Origin: Oscillatoriales cyanobacterium
GTDB taxonomy: Bacteria; Cyanobacteriota; Cyanobacteriia; Cyanobacteriales; Laspinemataceae
Assembly: GCA_011390955.1 (NCBI GenBank)
Contig: JAABRM010000001.1
Coordinates: forward strand, 1 to 46,693
Length of the DNA: 46,693 nt
Direction of reading: 5' to 3'
In this document: positions 21,828-31,818 of the stretch, in pieces
Layout: every line of letters begins with the position of its first letter
Position numbering within the stretch: the first letter of the stretch is position 1
Notes under the pieces: generated by a model
The model's database searches: none
Told to the model about the DNA's origin: nothing
Seen by the model: the letters and a program-made list of their open reading frames with translations, nothing else
Made by a program: the position numbers and the translations under genes

Positions 21828-22172
21828 GGTGCGTTACGGGGCGGATTTTTAGGCTAATTATTAGGTAATTAAATTAGCGCCGCCCCTAACACACCCTACC
21901 CCAAGGCTATTTATTTATGGTGCGTTACGGGGCGGATTTTTAGGCTAATTATTAGGTAATTAAATTAGCGCCGCCCCTAACACACCCTACCCCAAGGCTA
22001 TTTATTTATGGTGCGTTACGGGGCGGATTTTTAGGCTAATTATTAGGTAATTAAATTAGCGCCGCCCCTAACACACCCTACCCCAAGGCTATTTATTTAT
22101 GGTGCGTTACGGGGCGGATTTTTAGGCTAATTATTAGGTAATTAAATTAGCGCCGCCCCTAACACACCCTAC
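21828..22172. repeat. Four tandem 72-bp palindromic elements, 91-bp period
   Basis: Copies at 21828-21899, 21919-21990, 22010-22081 and 22101-22172 are essentially identical, spaced by an identical 19-bp linker (CCCAAGGCTATTTATTTAT). The last copy ends one base before the stop codon (22174-22176) of the minus-strand hydrolase gene. Tandem expansion of one insertion is the simplest explanation. Confidence 0.92.
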
Positions 22173-22173
22173 A

Positions 22174-23034
22174 TCAGGTTTTATACACAATGAAACCCGC
22201 GATCGCATCTTTGAGGGCTTGGGTTTCGTCCACGCGGATTAAGTGACCGCTATTTTCAAATATTCTTAAGTCAGAATTAGGAATCGCGGCGGCAATTTCT
22301 TCGGAAAATTCCGGGGGACAAATCCAATCATGGCGACCACCAATAACTAATGTGGGGGCAGTAATTTTATGGAGTCGATCTAAGATATTATAAGTCCGCA
22401 AAAATCCCCCAAATGCCTGATTAATTGCATCCACGGAGTAAATGGTTCGGTTGTCAGAGTGGTTTTTCGCTTCCGGGTTATAGGTGACAGAGTATAAGGG
22501 CGCCATCACTTGAAAATAGGCTTTTAATTCCGCTTCATCTTTAAAGTTACCTGCCCAGAGAAGTTCCGCATATTTCTTTTGTTCCGGTGTGCCTTTTTCG
22601 GCAATAAACTGTTTGGCTTTCTCTAAAAAACGATAGTCGGGAACGGTAGCAATGACAATTAAATGGGAGAGATTTTGCGGATATTTTATGGCATAAGATA
22701 AGGCCACCATGCCCCCATAAGAACCGCCAATGACGATAATTTTATCTAAGCCGAGATATTGGCGCAAGGCTTCCATATCTTCGACATTATTTTCTAAGGT
22801 ATAGGTTTCTTTTGGGCCACGGGCAGACCGTCCCTGACCGCGATGGTCAAAATAGACTAATTGCATTTTTTGACTTAGGTCAGAAAGTCCCGCTTTGTAG
22901 GAAGTATGATCGCCTCCCGGCCCCCCATGAACCAGAAACGCCGTGGGTCTTTCTTTCATGCGATCGCCGTCAATGACTAACCCTGCCCCTTCAATATCAA
23001 AATAGATTTCGGTATCTCTAATTTTTGCTTGCAT
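22174..23034 (-). CDS. Alpha/beta hydrolase, proline iminopeptidase-like
   Basis: The 286-residue product has HGGPGGDHTSY (oxyanion motif), FDHRGQGRSARG, the nucleophile in GGSYGGMVAL, the acid in GGRHDWICPP and the histidine in ENSGHLIRV. These motifs fit the prolyl aminopeptidase group of alpha/beta hydrolases. No signal peptide is visible, so it is cytoplasmic. Substrate cannot be fixed from sequence alone. The gene stands alone and its stop codon nearly touches the tandem repeat array. Confidence 0.85.
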   Translation of the reverse strand: MQAKIRDTEIYFDIEGAGLVIDGDRMKERPTAFLVHGGPGGDHTSYKAGLSDLSQKMQLVYFDHRGQGRSARGPKETYTLENNVEDMEALRQYLGLDKIIVIGGSYGGMVALSYAIKYPQNLSHLIVIATVPDYRFLEKAKQFIAEKGTPEQKKYAELLWAGNFKDEAELKAYFQVMAPLYSVTYNPEAKNHSDNRTIYSVDAINQAFGGFLRTYNILDRLHKITAPTLVIGGRHDWICPPEFSEEIAAAIPNSDLRIFENSGHLIRVDETQALKDAIAGFIVYKT

Positions 23035-23303
23035 TGTTGATAACTTTGATTAACTTAGTAGTTGTAGGTTGGGTTGAGGCACGAAACCCAACAAAATTAT
23101 TGTCAATCTTGGATTTCGTTCTCAGGACTAAACCCCCGCATTCGCGGAGGCAGGCTCTACGAATATGCTTATTTTAGCTGGGTCAGTCTATTACCGAATT
23201 TTATCTGAGTTAAGAAAATCTGCAAAATCCCCACAAAACCAAAATTCTGAGATTAAATAGGGATTGTATGCGCGATCGCCGGGGGTGAGAAACCGGGGCA
23301 GGT

Positions 23304-23366
23304 GAAACCGGGTTTCTTTAATAAATCTTGGTTGCGATGCAAAATTGTTCTAGAAACCCGGTTTCT
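23304..23366. repeat. REPIN-like repeat, copy 14
   Basis: GAAACCGGGTTTCT and AGAAACCCGGTTTCT arms around AAATCTTGGTTGCGATGCA, upstream of the alpha-2-macroglobulin-like gene. An extra half arm (GAGAAACCGGGG) lies at 23287. The rest of 23035-23435 holds a GTAGGTTGGGTTGAGG..CGAAACCCAAC repeat half (about 23056-23090) and HIP1 sites, and no gene. Confidence 0.82.
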
Positions 23367-23435
23367 TGTCCCCAGCTTTCTTATCCCAAGTGCGATCGCA
23401 TATTTCACTCACAGATTTTTGCTTGAGACAAACCT

Positions 23436-26400
23436 ATGTCGAGAATCTTCAAGAGATTTTGGTCGTGGTTTCTGGTAGGTATATTCCTATTTTGGGGTAT
23501 TTCTGCCTGTGGAAACATCCAGAAACAGAAATCCGCCAACTTCTCACAATTCAACCAACCCTTACCAGAGGTGGCGCCTCTCGTCACCCCGCAACTGCCG
23601 GACTGGATCGAACAAATTAGTCCGACAGAAACCGCAGAAACACTAGCCCAGATTAAAATGCGGTTTAAAGAACCGTTAATTCCGTTAGAAAGTCTGGAGT
23701 CTACGGCAGAAGAAGGAAAACTCAAACTATTTGAAATTGAACCAAACATACCGGGGAGATTTCGGTTTCTCACCCCGCGCATGGTGGGATTTCAATCGGA
23801 TGTAGCCTTTCCCAAAGCCACCCGGATTAAAGTCACCCTGAAGGCGGGATTAAGCGATTTAAAAAATAACCAGATTAATCAAGATTTGGCTTGGACATTT
23901 AACACCGAACCGATTAAGCTGACCGACTTACCGCAAATTCAGGAAAACGAATACGTCGATCCTGAATATATTGATGTCAAACCCCAATTAACCTTTACCT
24001 CTAATGTGCAATTAGATGTTAAGTCATTAGGGGAAAAAGTGCAGCTTATTCCCAGAGGCAGTCAAACCGGAATTCCCGTCACAGTCGAGGAAAACGATGA
24101 TTTAGCCTCACTCACTCCGGGGGAAACCTTTGACCCCGCTTTAAGAAATTGGAGTTATACGTTAACCCCGAAACGTAATTTAGAAAAAGGCACTCGATAT
24201 CGCTTAGAATTTGCTCCCGGAATTCGTCCATTTCCTGGCAATTTATCCAGTGAAACTCAATTTGTTTCTGAAGTTGAGACTTATTCCCCGTTAAAATTAG
24301 AACGGATGGAGTTTATTGGGCAACCGGATTTTGGCGGGGCTTATGGCCGGTTTGTTAATGGCACTCCAGAGTTAAAGTTTAATAACAAACTTGAGCTAGA
24401 CTCGGTATTAGAAAATATTACCATTACTCCGCCACCCAAAGAAGGAGTTAACGCCATTCAAGCCTATGATGAATCAGCCACGGTTAGCATTAACCCTTGG
24501 GGATTAGAACCAAATACAAATTACACCATTACCATTGGTAATGGTCTAAAAGATACCTTTGGTCAAAATTTGGGTGAAACTCTGACTCAAGAATATAATA
24601 CCGGGGATATTGCCGGAAAGATTTGGGCGCCGGATGGGTTAAATATTTTCCCTGCCCAGCAAAATTTAGAGCTAAATATTTCTGCGGTTAATTTACCAGA
24701 ATCGCAGTATAAAGCCACTTATCAAGTGGTGCAGCCTACGGACTTAGTTTATGCGGATAATGCATATCCCAGTGGTGAATCAACTGATTTATTGCCAAAT
24801 CAGACAAGTTGGCAAACATTTCCTATTTCTGGAGAAAAAAATCAGTCCCAAACTATCACAGTTCCTTTGCGCGAAAAGCTGGGTAAAAATACTGGCTTAC
24901 TCGCTTATGGAGTCAGCGCTAAAACCAATAGTTATGTGATGGATGGCAAAAAAGAATGGCGCGAACCTACCTTTTATGGTATGGTACAATTAACTAATTT
25001 GGGGGTATTTAGTCAGTGGTTTCCTGAGATGGGATTGATTCATGTGAATCATTTGTCTGATGGGGCAACGGTTCCTGGGGCAAATGTGCAAGTTTATCGG
25101 TCTCAAACCGATAGCAAAACTCGCGGTAATCCGACTCCTTGTGCCACGGGTACTACGGATAATTCTGGCACGTTAGCGTTAACTTTAGCCCAGGTAAAAA
25201 GCTGTAGCAAAGAAGCGGATGAGCCCCCAGAAGTTGTGGTAATTGTCCGAGAAGGTGATGATTGGGCTTTCGATCGCACCTCGTCTTGGAGTGGGGCTTA
25301 TGGCTATGGAATTTATGGGGATTGGAATAGCGACAAACCTGTATCACGGGGCACTATTTTCTCCGATCGCCAACTTTATCAACCGGGCGAAAAAGTTGCC
25401 TTAACTGGAGTTGCCTATTATTTGGAAAATGGCCAATTAACATCAGATAAAAATGATGCTTATTCCTTGGTTTTGCGCGACCCAGACGGCAAGGAAAAAG
25501 AACTGGGAACCCCAAGCACCAATGAATTTGGCACGTTTTCCTGGGAATTTAACCTAGATGAAAATCAGCCCCTTGGTTATTATTCTCTCCAGGGTAAAGG
25601 CAAAAATCAGGGAGAAATTTATGGTGAATTTCGGGTAGCAGAGTTTAAGCCGCCGAATTTTAAGGTAGACTTAAATCTGAATCAAGCAATTGCCAAACCT
25701 GACGAAACAGTTATCGCTAATATCCAAAGTGATTATCTGTTTGGTTCTCCCGTATCAACGGCACAAGTCCAATATTATGTGACGCGATCGCCTGCGCGGG
25801 ACTTTACCCCCAAAGGCTGGGAAAAATACTCTTTTGGTCGCCAATGGTTTTGGCCCGAAGAACAGCCTTCTATTAGTAGTGATGTGCTGGAACAAAATGC
25901 CGTTTTGGATCGGGGCGGTTCCGGTAGTTTCCAGGTACAAGTAGACCGGGATTTACCCTATCCCATGACCTATCGGGTAGATGCAGAAGTTACGGATTTA
26001 GCCAATCTTTCCGTCAGCAATAGCCAGACTTTTACCGCCTTACCCAGTGATAAATTAATTGGCTTAAAAAGTCAGTGGGTTGCTGATGCTAATAAACCGT
26101 TTTCTGTAGAATTTATTGTCACCAACCCTCAAGGGGAAGAGATCGCCGGAGAAAGTATCCGCCTGGAATTACAAAAAATGACCTATAGCCGCGTCAACCG
26201 CGTGGTTGCCGGTAGCCGAAATAGTCGTTATCAGGTGGAATATCAAACCGTCGATCGACAAAACATTAAATCTGCTAAAGAAGCGAAAACCATTAACCTC
26301 ACCGCCCCAGAATCCGGTTCCTATCGAATTCGGGCATTTTTGGGGAATAATACGGATGAAATGACTGCCACAGATTTACAAATTTGGGCCACAGGTGGTG

Positions 26401-29180
26401 GGTCAGTATTTTGGGGCAGTCGCAGCGACCAAGATAATTTCTTGGAAGTGAAATTAGACAAAGAAACCTATCAGCCTGGGGAAACGGCGACGGCGTTAAT
26501 TCAGTCCCCTTATCCAGAGGCAGAATTGTATTTTGCCGTGGTGCGCGATCGCCCCTTGTATCAAACCTTAACCAAGGTGAAAGGTGGTGCGCCGCAAATT
26601 CAATTTACTGTCACCCCGGAAATGTTGCCCAATGCGGCAGTTCAAGCAGTTTTAATTCGACAAGGGCAACCTTTGGAACAGTTAGAACCGGGCAGCGTAG
26701 AAGACTTAGTGAAAATTGGTTTTGCCCCATTTAATATCAATTTGGCGGCAAAATATCTGCAAGTTCAAGTCACTCCTAATCAGGAAAAAATTGCCCCGGG
26801 AACTGCAAATACGGTGAAATTGCAAGTCAAAGATGCTGCCGGTCAGCCGGTGAAAGGGCAATTTACGGTGATGGTGGTGAATGAGGCGATTTTGCAACTG
26901 ACCGGATATCGGCCTCCAGACTTGGTGAAAGCCGTGTATGCGGACCAACCGATCGCCACTCGGTTTAGCGATAACCGCTTTGATGTGGTGATTTCGCCCC
27001 TGAGTTCTCCCCTGGATAAAGGTTGGGGTTATGGCGGTGGCTTTTCCGCCGGGGCCGATAGTACCCGGTTACGCACAGAATTTAAGCCCCTGGCGTATTA
27101 CAACGGTTCGGTGATTACCGATCGACGGGGACAGGCAACGGTTAGCTTCTCTTTGCCCGATGATTTGACCACTTGGCGCGTTATGGCCGTAGCAACAACT
27201 GAGGATATGCGATTTGGTCAAGGGGACAATACTTTTATGACCACAAAACCCTTGATGGCTAACCCAGTTTTGCCGCAGTTTGTGCGCTTAGGCGATCGCT
27301 TTGATGGCGGGTTAACTGTTACTAATACCACCGCCAGAGTGGGCAATTTAGTGGTTAATGGTTCTCTGAGTAATAATTTATTATTTGCGGAAAAATCCAC
27401 AAATAATGAAACCTTGCGGACTAAAGCGGATTGGGATACGCAAGTTTATCGTTTCCCCATGACCGCTAATAGTTTGGGTGAAGGAAAAGTGCGGTTTACA
27501 GCCCAACTAAATCAGCAGCAAGGTGATGCTTTTGAGGTGCCTTTGTCCGTGCGCCAATTGCCCGTGAGTGAAACCGTAGTCGAGTCTGGTGTCACCAATA
27601 ACCAGGCGACGATTCCGGTAAATGTGGATAAAAATGTCGAGGGAACTGTAGGCGGTTTAAATATTGATTTGGCCTCTACGTTGATTCCCGAAATTACTGC
27701 CCCAGCGCGGCAAATTTTTGCCGAGGATCGGTTGCCATTTTTGGAACCGCTTGCTTCTGAGTTAGCGATCGCGGCCAATTTGCAAATTTTGGGCAAAAAA
27801 TATAGCCAAACATTTACCGCATTTAACCCCACCAATCAAGCAAAATTGGCCTTGGAACAGTTGGCAAAACTGCAACAAACTGATGGCGGTTTTGCTTCTT
27901 GGCCCGGTAGCAGTAACTCCGATCCATTTATGAGTCCTTATGGGGCGGAAAGTTTAGCCCAAGCCAAAGCAGCGGGATTTGCTGTTGATGATTCAATGAT
28001 TTCTCGGCTGCGGGTTTATTTGCAACAAACCCTCGCTGACCCCGGAAAATATGACTATTGCCAGTCTCAAGCTTGTAAAAATCGGTTGCGACTGGGGGCA
28101 TTAATTGGGTTAGCGGAATTAGGCGATCGCCGCAATGATTTTCTCGCGGATATTTATGCCCAACGCGGGGAATTAGATCGGGTGGCGCAAACTAAATTAG
28201 CCCGTTATTTAATGCAAGTCCCCGGCTGGGTTAATGAAGCCCGAACTATGTGGAATGAGTTGCAAGAAACTGTCTATGAAACCGGGCGATCTGCTACAGT
28301 AAATTTACCCAAAAATTGGGGCTGGTTAAGTCCCCCGACTGTTGCCCAAGCGCAAACTTTACGGTTAGCTATTGCCCAAAATAGTAGCCCAGAAATCAGC
28401 AACCGCTTATTACAAGGACTGCTAAATTTGCGGCGTAATGGTACTTGGCAAACCACTTATAGTAATGCGGAAGCTTTAACCGCTTTAGTGGAATATGCCA
28501 ATACCCAACCCACACCGCCAAACTTTACCGCCACGGTGAAATTAGCCGGTCAAAATATCGACTCGATGCAGTTTCAGGGATATCAAAATCCTAGCCAATT
28601 TATTAACCTGGCAATGGATCAATTACCCCAAGGGAAATCTGACCTAAACTTAAGCAAATCTGGTCAGGGAAATCTGCATTATTTTGTCGAATACAACTAT
28701 CGGTTAAAAGGCAACCAACCGGGACGATTTAATGGTCTACGAGTCGATCGCACCATTCGGTCTGCGGGGCAGAATATGGTATTAGAAACCATTGGCTTAT
28801 CTACGCCGAAAAAACCCTTACAAGTTCCCGCAGGTCAAGTGTTTGATATTGGCTTAGAAATCATCACCGATCGCCCGGTGGATCATCTAGTCATTACGGA
28901 CCCATTGCCTGCGGGTTTTGAAGCGGTTGATACCAGTTTCCAAACCGCTAATAAAGCGTTTCAAGCCCAACAAGATAGCTGGGAAATTAGCTATCAAACC
29001 ATCTACAAAGATCGGGTGATGGCTTATGCCAACCGCCTCGGTCCTGGACTGTATCGCCTCCATTATTTAGTGCGATCGGTCACACCAGGAACCTTTGAAT
29101 GGCCAGGGGCAGAAGTGAAATTACAATATGCCCCAGAAGAATTTGGGCGATCGGCTTCTACCACCTTAGAAGTCAAATAA
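23436..29180 (+). CDS. Alpha-2-macroglobulin-like lipoprotein
   Basis: The 1914-residue product starts with a lipoprotein signal peptide (WFLVGIFLFWGISACGN, lipobox ISAC with Cys about 26) and then shows the bacterial alpha-2-macroglobulin order: N-terminal MG domains, the bait region and MG7-type domain (VISPLSSPLDKGWGYGGG, then PDDLTTWRVMAVATT), a helical complement-like toroid (about 1410-1690) and a C-terminal domain ending in VKLQYAPEEFGR. The thioester motif CxEQ expected before the toroid is absent (FLEPLASELAIAAN). So it is probably a protease-trapping or structural periplasmic protein of the thioester-less type. No penicillin-binding protein PbpC gene is next to it. Confidence 0.87.
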   Translation: MSRIFKRFWSWFLVGIFLFWGISACGNIQKQKSANFSQFNQPLPEVAPLVTPQLPDWIEQISPTETAETLAQIKMRFKEPLIPLESLESTAEEGKLKLFEIEPNIPGRFRFLTPRMVGFQSDVAFPKATRIKVTLKAGLSDLKNNQINQDLAWTFNTEPIKLTDLPQIQENEYVDPEYIDVKPQLTFTSNVQLDVKSLGEKVQLIPRGSQTGIPVTVEENDDLASLTPGETFDPALRNWSYTLTPKRNLEKGTRYRLEFAPGIRPFPGNLSSETQFVSEVETYSPLKLERMEFIGQPDFGGAYGRFVNGTPELKFNNKLELDSVLENITITPPPKEGVNAIQAYDESATVSINPWGLEPNTNYTITIGNGLKDTFGQNLGETLTQEYNTGDIAGKIWAPDGLNIFPAQQNLELNISAVNLPESQYKATYQVVQPTDLVYADNAYPSGESTDLLPNQTSWQTFPISGEKNQSQTITVPLREKLGKNTGLLAYGVSAKTNSYVMDGKKEWREPTFYGMVQLTNLGVFSQWFPEMGLIHVNHLSDGATVPGANVQVYRSQTDSKTRGNPTPCATGTTDNSGTLALTLAQVKSCSKEADEPPEVVVIVREGDDWAFDRTSSWSGAYGYGIYGDWNSDKPVSRGTIFSDRQLYQPGEKVALTGVAYYLENGQLTSDKNDAYSLVLRDPDGKEKELGTPSTNEFGTFSWEFNLDENQPLGYYSLQGKGKNQGEIYGEFRVAEFKPPNFKVDLNLNQAIAKPDETVIANIQSDYLFGSPVSTAQVQYYVTRSPARDFTPKGWEKYSFGRQWFWPEEQPSISSDVLEQNAVLDRGGSGSFQVQVDRDLPYPMTYRVDAEVTDLANLSVSNSQTFTALPSDKLIGLKSQWVADANKPFSVEFIVTNPQGEEIAGESIRLELQKMTYSRVNRVVAGSRNSRYQVEYQTVDRQNIKSAKEAKTINLTAPESGSYRIRAFLGNNTDEMTATDLQIWATGGGSVFWGSRSDQDNFLEVKLDKETYQPGETATALIQSPYPEAELYFAVVRDRPLYQTLTKVKGGAPQIQFTVTPEMLPNAAVQAVLIRQGQPLEQLEPGSVEDLVKIGFAPFNINLAAKYLQVQVTPNQEKIAPGTANTVKLQVKDAAGQPVKGQFTVMVVNEAILQLTGYRPPDLVKAVYADQPIATRFSDNRFDVVISPLSSPLDKGWGYGGGFSAGADSTRLRTEFKPLAYYNGSVITDRRGQATVSFSLPDDLTTWRVMAVATTEDMRFGQGDNTFMTTKPLMANPVLPQFVRLGDRFDGGLTVTNTTARVGNLVVNGSLSNNLLFAEKSTNNETLRTKADWDTQVYRFPMTANSLGEGKVRFTAQLNQQQGDAFEVPLSVRQLPVSETVVESGVTNNQATIPVNVDKNVEGTVGGLNIDLASTLIPEITAPARQIFAEDRLPFLEPLASELAIAANLQILGKKYSQTFTAFNPTNQAKLALEQLAKLQQTDGGFASWPGSSNSDPFMSPYGAESLAQAKAAGFAVDDSMISRLRVYLQQTLADPGKYDYCQSQACKNRLRLGALIGLAELGDRRNDFLADIYAQRGELDRVAQTKLARYLMQVPGWVNEARTMWNELQETVYETGRSATVNLPKNWGWLSPPTVAQAQTLRLAIAQNSSPEISNRLLQGLLNLRRNGTWQTTYSNAEALTALVEYANTQPTPPNFTATVKLAGQNIDSMQFQGYQNPSQFINLAMDQLPQGKSDLNLSKSGQGNLHYFVEYNYRLKGNQPGRFNGLRVDRTIRSAGQNMVLETIGLSTPKKPLQVPAGQVFDIGLEIITDRPVDHLVITDPLPAGFEAVDTSFQTANKAFQAQQDSWEISYQTIYKDRVMAYANRLGPGLYRLHYLVRSVTPGTFEWPGAEVKLQYAPEEFGRSASTTLEVK

Positions 29181-29190
29181 CACCCTCCGA

Positions 29191-29240
29191 TAAACCGGGG
29201 TTATTTCTGGGTTTTATTAAACAGAAATAACCCCGGTTTA
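29191..29240 (+). terminator. Strong hairpin after the macroglobulin gene
   Basis: A 19-bp perfect stem, TAAACCGGGGTTATTTCTG and its complement, with a 12-nt loop, 10 bp after the stop codon. No U tract follows, so it may act as an mRNA-stabilising or rho-type 3' end. It resembles a REPIN arm in its AAACCGGGG/CCCCGGTTT core. Confidence 0.6.
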
Positions 29241-29284
29241 TTCGCCGATACAGCGGTTTTCCGATTAATCAACCATAAGTATCC

Positions 29285-29359
29285 GTAGAGGGCGAAGCAT
29301 GACCGGATTAAATCTCTGCTTTTAACCCAAAAATACCGGCGGTCATGCTTCGCCCCTAC
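29285..29359. repeat. Inverted repeat GTAGGGGCGAAGCATGACCG
   Basis: The two arms, 20-21 nt with one base inserted in the left arm, lie about 34 bp apart. A related shorter hairpin with GTAGGGGCGCAA arms occurs at 38598-38622 and near 38750. Together with the 29433-29465 repeat it fills the gap 29181-29520, which has no gene. Confidence 0.7.
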
Positions 29360-29432
29360 CAAATTTTTGTGGTATATTCAAGATAATAATGATATATTTA
29401 TTCACAGCGATCGGGATAATGCCCAGCAATAT

Positions 29433-29465
29433 ATCCTTTGTGTCCTCTGTGTCTCTGTGGTGAAT
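29433..29465. repeat. CCTTTGTGTCCTCTGTGTCTCTGTGG repeat, copy 1
   Basis: Interspersed short repeat. Further copies begin near 32616, 39184, 40189, 40848 and 41848. It is non-coding in all of them except where it runs into broken frames. Confidence 0.75.
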
Positions 29466-29520
29466 CCTCACCATTATGATATAATCTAGATATGTTTTTT
29501 ACATTTGAAGGATATCGACC

Positions 29521-30711
29521 ATGAATCTGCTATCTATATCGGAACAAAAAATGTGGGAACCGGCGCTTGATAAAAATTCCTCAAAACAAACAATAACACA
29601 AATTACAGACTGGCAATTAACTCAAAAATATCAGTCCCAAGAAGGGCGAATATTACTAGAAACAAATCGAGAAAAATTGCCAAGTTTTGTGGAATCTTTA
29701 AAAAAACCTGGCTATATGAAATTACAACCTTTTTATCAAAGAAGACCTTGTTGGGATGAAAAAAAGAAATCTCGATTAATTGAATCATTCCTGATCAATA
29801 TTCCCGTGCCGCCAATTATTCTTTATGAAACTAGCTATAATTCTTATGAAGTAATGGATGGTCAACAGAGAATTATCGCAATTAGAGATTTCTATAATAA
29901 TAACCTCATCCTGACTGGGCTAGAACTATGGCCGGAATTGAATGGACGGACTTATAAAGAACTTCCTAGCAGTATTCAATCCGGAATCGATCGTCGTTCT
30001 ATCTCGTCAATTGCCATTATTAATGAATCGGCTTCCGATGATGAAACCGCATTATTTTTGAAGCAACAAACTTTTGAGCGGCTAAATTCTGGGGGAGTTG
30101 ATTTAACTCCCCAGGAAGTACGCAATTGTTTGTATCAAGGTGAGTTTAATTCGCTATTAATGGAACTATCTCAACATCCAATTTTTGTAAAAGCTTGGGA
30201 ACTTCCTCATAATGATTCTGAATTTCAAAAAAATCGGAATAGTCTGTATCAAAAGATGGAAGATGTAGAATTAGTCTTGCGTTTTTTTGCCCTTCGTCAT
30301 GTGGATAATTTTCGGAAAGGTCTGAAAGAATTTTTAGATTTATACATGATGAAAAGCTTACAATTTTCTGTAACAGACATTCTAGAATTAAAAGCAATTT
30401 TTGAAAAAACGATCGCTTTAGCGGATCGAATTTACGGAATTAATTTATTTAAACCTTTTGATTCCAAATCCCAAAGTTGGAGCAAGCGTCGTTACAAAGC
30501 TTATTATGATGCTGTAATGGTTGGCTTGAGTCGGCATTTAGACCGGGCAGATTTATTAATTAACTGCCAGGAAAAAGTCATTGCATCCACGAAGAAACTT
30601 TTTGACCAAGAAGACTCTCGTCTTTTGACCGGAGAGGGGAAAACCAAAGCTGATATCCAAAAGCGGATTAAACTATTTGACGATATGCTTTCACAAGTCA
30701 TTGCCGAGTAA
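29521..30711 (+). CDS. DUF262 (GmrSD N-terminal/ParB-like) protein
   Basis: The 396-residue product has the DUF262 signature: LQPFYQRRPCWDEKKKSRLI, ESFLINIPVPPIIL, then the nucleotide-binding-type motif YEVMDGQQRIIAI and FERLNSGGVDLTPQEVRNC. DUF262 is the N-domain of GmrSD modification-dependent restriction enzymes and occurs in several defence systems, where it is thought to bind or hydrolyse NTPs. No fused HNH (DUF1524) nuclease domain follows; the C-terminal 150 residues are helical. A HEPN gene starts 20 bp downstream, so nuclease activity may be supplied in trans. Confidence 0.87.
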   Translation: MNLLSISEQKMWEPALDKNSSKQTITQITDWQLTQKYQSQEGRILLETNREKLPSFVESLKKPGYMKLQPFYQRRPCWDEKKKSRLIESFLINIPVPPIILYETSYNSYEVMDGQQRIIAIRDFYNNNLILTGLELWPELNGRTYKELPSSIQSGIDRRSISSIAIINESASDDETALFLKQQTFERLNSGGVDLTPQEVRNCLYQGEFNSLLMELSQHPIFVKAWELPHNDSEFQKNRNSLYQKMEDVELVLRFFALRHVDNFRKGLKEFLDLYMMKSLQFSVTDILELKAIFEKTIALADRIYGINLFKPFDSKSQSWSKRRYKAYYDAVMVGLSRHLDRADLLINCQEKVIASTKKLFDQEDSRLLTGEGKTKADIQKRIKLFDDMLSQVIAE

Positions 30712-30727
30712 CTATTGCCGAGTAACT
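30700..30727. repeat. 14-bp tandem duplication at the DUF262/HEPN junction
   Basis: ATTGCCGAGTAACT occurs twice in a row and includes the DUF262 stop codon TAA. The duplication sets the spacing to the HEPN gene and its start at 30732. Confidence 0.85.
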
Positions 30728-30731
30728 ACTG

Positions 30732-31793
30732 ATGTTTGAGCCACTTATCGAAAGAGTTCAGGAAAATATTTGTATAATTCAGGCGACAATTCAGACCAAT
30801 GAACGTCTGAGAAGAATCGCATTTGAAGAAACTCCTGAGATTTTAACTATTCGAGAATATTTCCAGACTCAAGAACTGACTAAACAAATAATTCAGGAGA
30901 TTCGTAATGAAAAAAAATGGCGAGAATACGAGCGCTGTGCCGTAGTCACTCGTTTATATGCGGTTTATGAGAGTTTTGTTGAAGATTTAGTTGCTAATTG
31001 GCTGGAAATATTACCTAAAATCGTGCCACGTTATACGGATTTAGACGAAAGAATCAGAAATACCCATCGGGAAGGAGTAGGACGCTTGCTAATTGAGCTA
31101 AAAAAGACTAGATTTTCAGGATTGACAGATCGGACAGTCGTTGAAAGTTTACTTTCGGGGATAGGTGGGAATCCTAAATACAATTTAGTTCCTCAAGCTT
31201 TTTTATTCCATGAGCAGAATTTACGGAAAGACATTCTAGAAAAATTATTAGCGGATGCTGGAATACCTAATGCCTGGAAATGGATAGAAAAACACAGACA
31301 TATCCAACAGTTTGCCGAGAAAAAACAACCAGAATATCGCCGGACGGCTGAAGCAGAACTGAATCAACTAATTTCCGATCGTAATGATGCTGCACACGCA
31401 ACGATGGATCAAACTTTATCAACTTCAGAACTGTTAGACTTGGCTGATTTTATTCTAGCTTTATGCCAAGCTTTAGCAGAGTTAGTCACTTATCAGATTA
31501 TTTTAAAACAAGCGTCTACAGGAAAAGCAAGGGAAATTGGCAAAATTAACCGCTGGTTTGACAAAGCTAGGGCCGCCCGTGCCAAAATTAACCAGGGCAG
31601 TTTATCCGTTGGCGATCGGGTTTTTCTCCTCAATGAAAATTCTTCTGACTGCCGTTTGGCTGTGATTAAAAGTATTCAGCTTGATGACGTTTCCCAGAGT
31701 CAAATAGAAATTACCAGTGAAACCGAAGTAGGTCTACAGTTTAATATTGATGCCAAAAAAGGCTTGATTCTCTATGTTAGTGATTATTTTTAG
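30732..31793 (+). CDS. HEPN-domain ribonuclease, MAE_28990/MAE_18760-like
   Basis: The 353-residue product has the long HEPN pattern: RLYAVYESFVEDLVANWLEI (about 74-93) and the R-x4-6-H catalytic motif RNDAAH (217-222). HEPN proteins of this type are RNases of toxin and defence systems, and the MAE_28990 family is known to sit near DUF262 genes. Residues about 270-353 form an extra C-terminal domain, probably a small beta barrel (GDRVFLLNE...CRLAVIKSIQL). The gene lies second in an operon and is followed after 25 bp by a CdiA-CT-like gene. Confidence 0.85.
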   Translation: MFEPLIERVQENICIIQATIQTNERLRRIAFEETPEILTIREYFQTQELTKQIIQEIRNEKKWREYERCAVVTRLYAVYESFVEDLVANWLEILPKIVPRYTDLDERIRNTHREGVGRLLIELKKTRFSGLTDRTVVESLLSGIGGNPKYNLVPQAFLFHEQNLRKDILEKLLADAGIPNAWKWIEKHRHIQQFAEKKQPEYRRTAEAELNQLISDRNDAAHATMDQTLSTSELLDLADFILALCQALAELVTYQIILKQASTGKAREIGKINRWFDKARAARAKINQGSLSVGDRVFLLNENSSDCRLAVIKSIQLDDVSQSQIEITSETEVGLQFNIDAKKGLILYVSDYF

Positions 31794-31818
31794 CAAATAT
31801 AAGCGATAGGAGATAATA

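Noticed and set aside
29191-29240. Classical intrinsic terminator
   Set aside because: The stem is excellent but no U tract follows on the plus strand, so I list it only as a likely 3' hairpin of moderate confidence.
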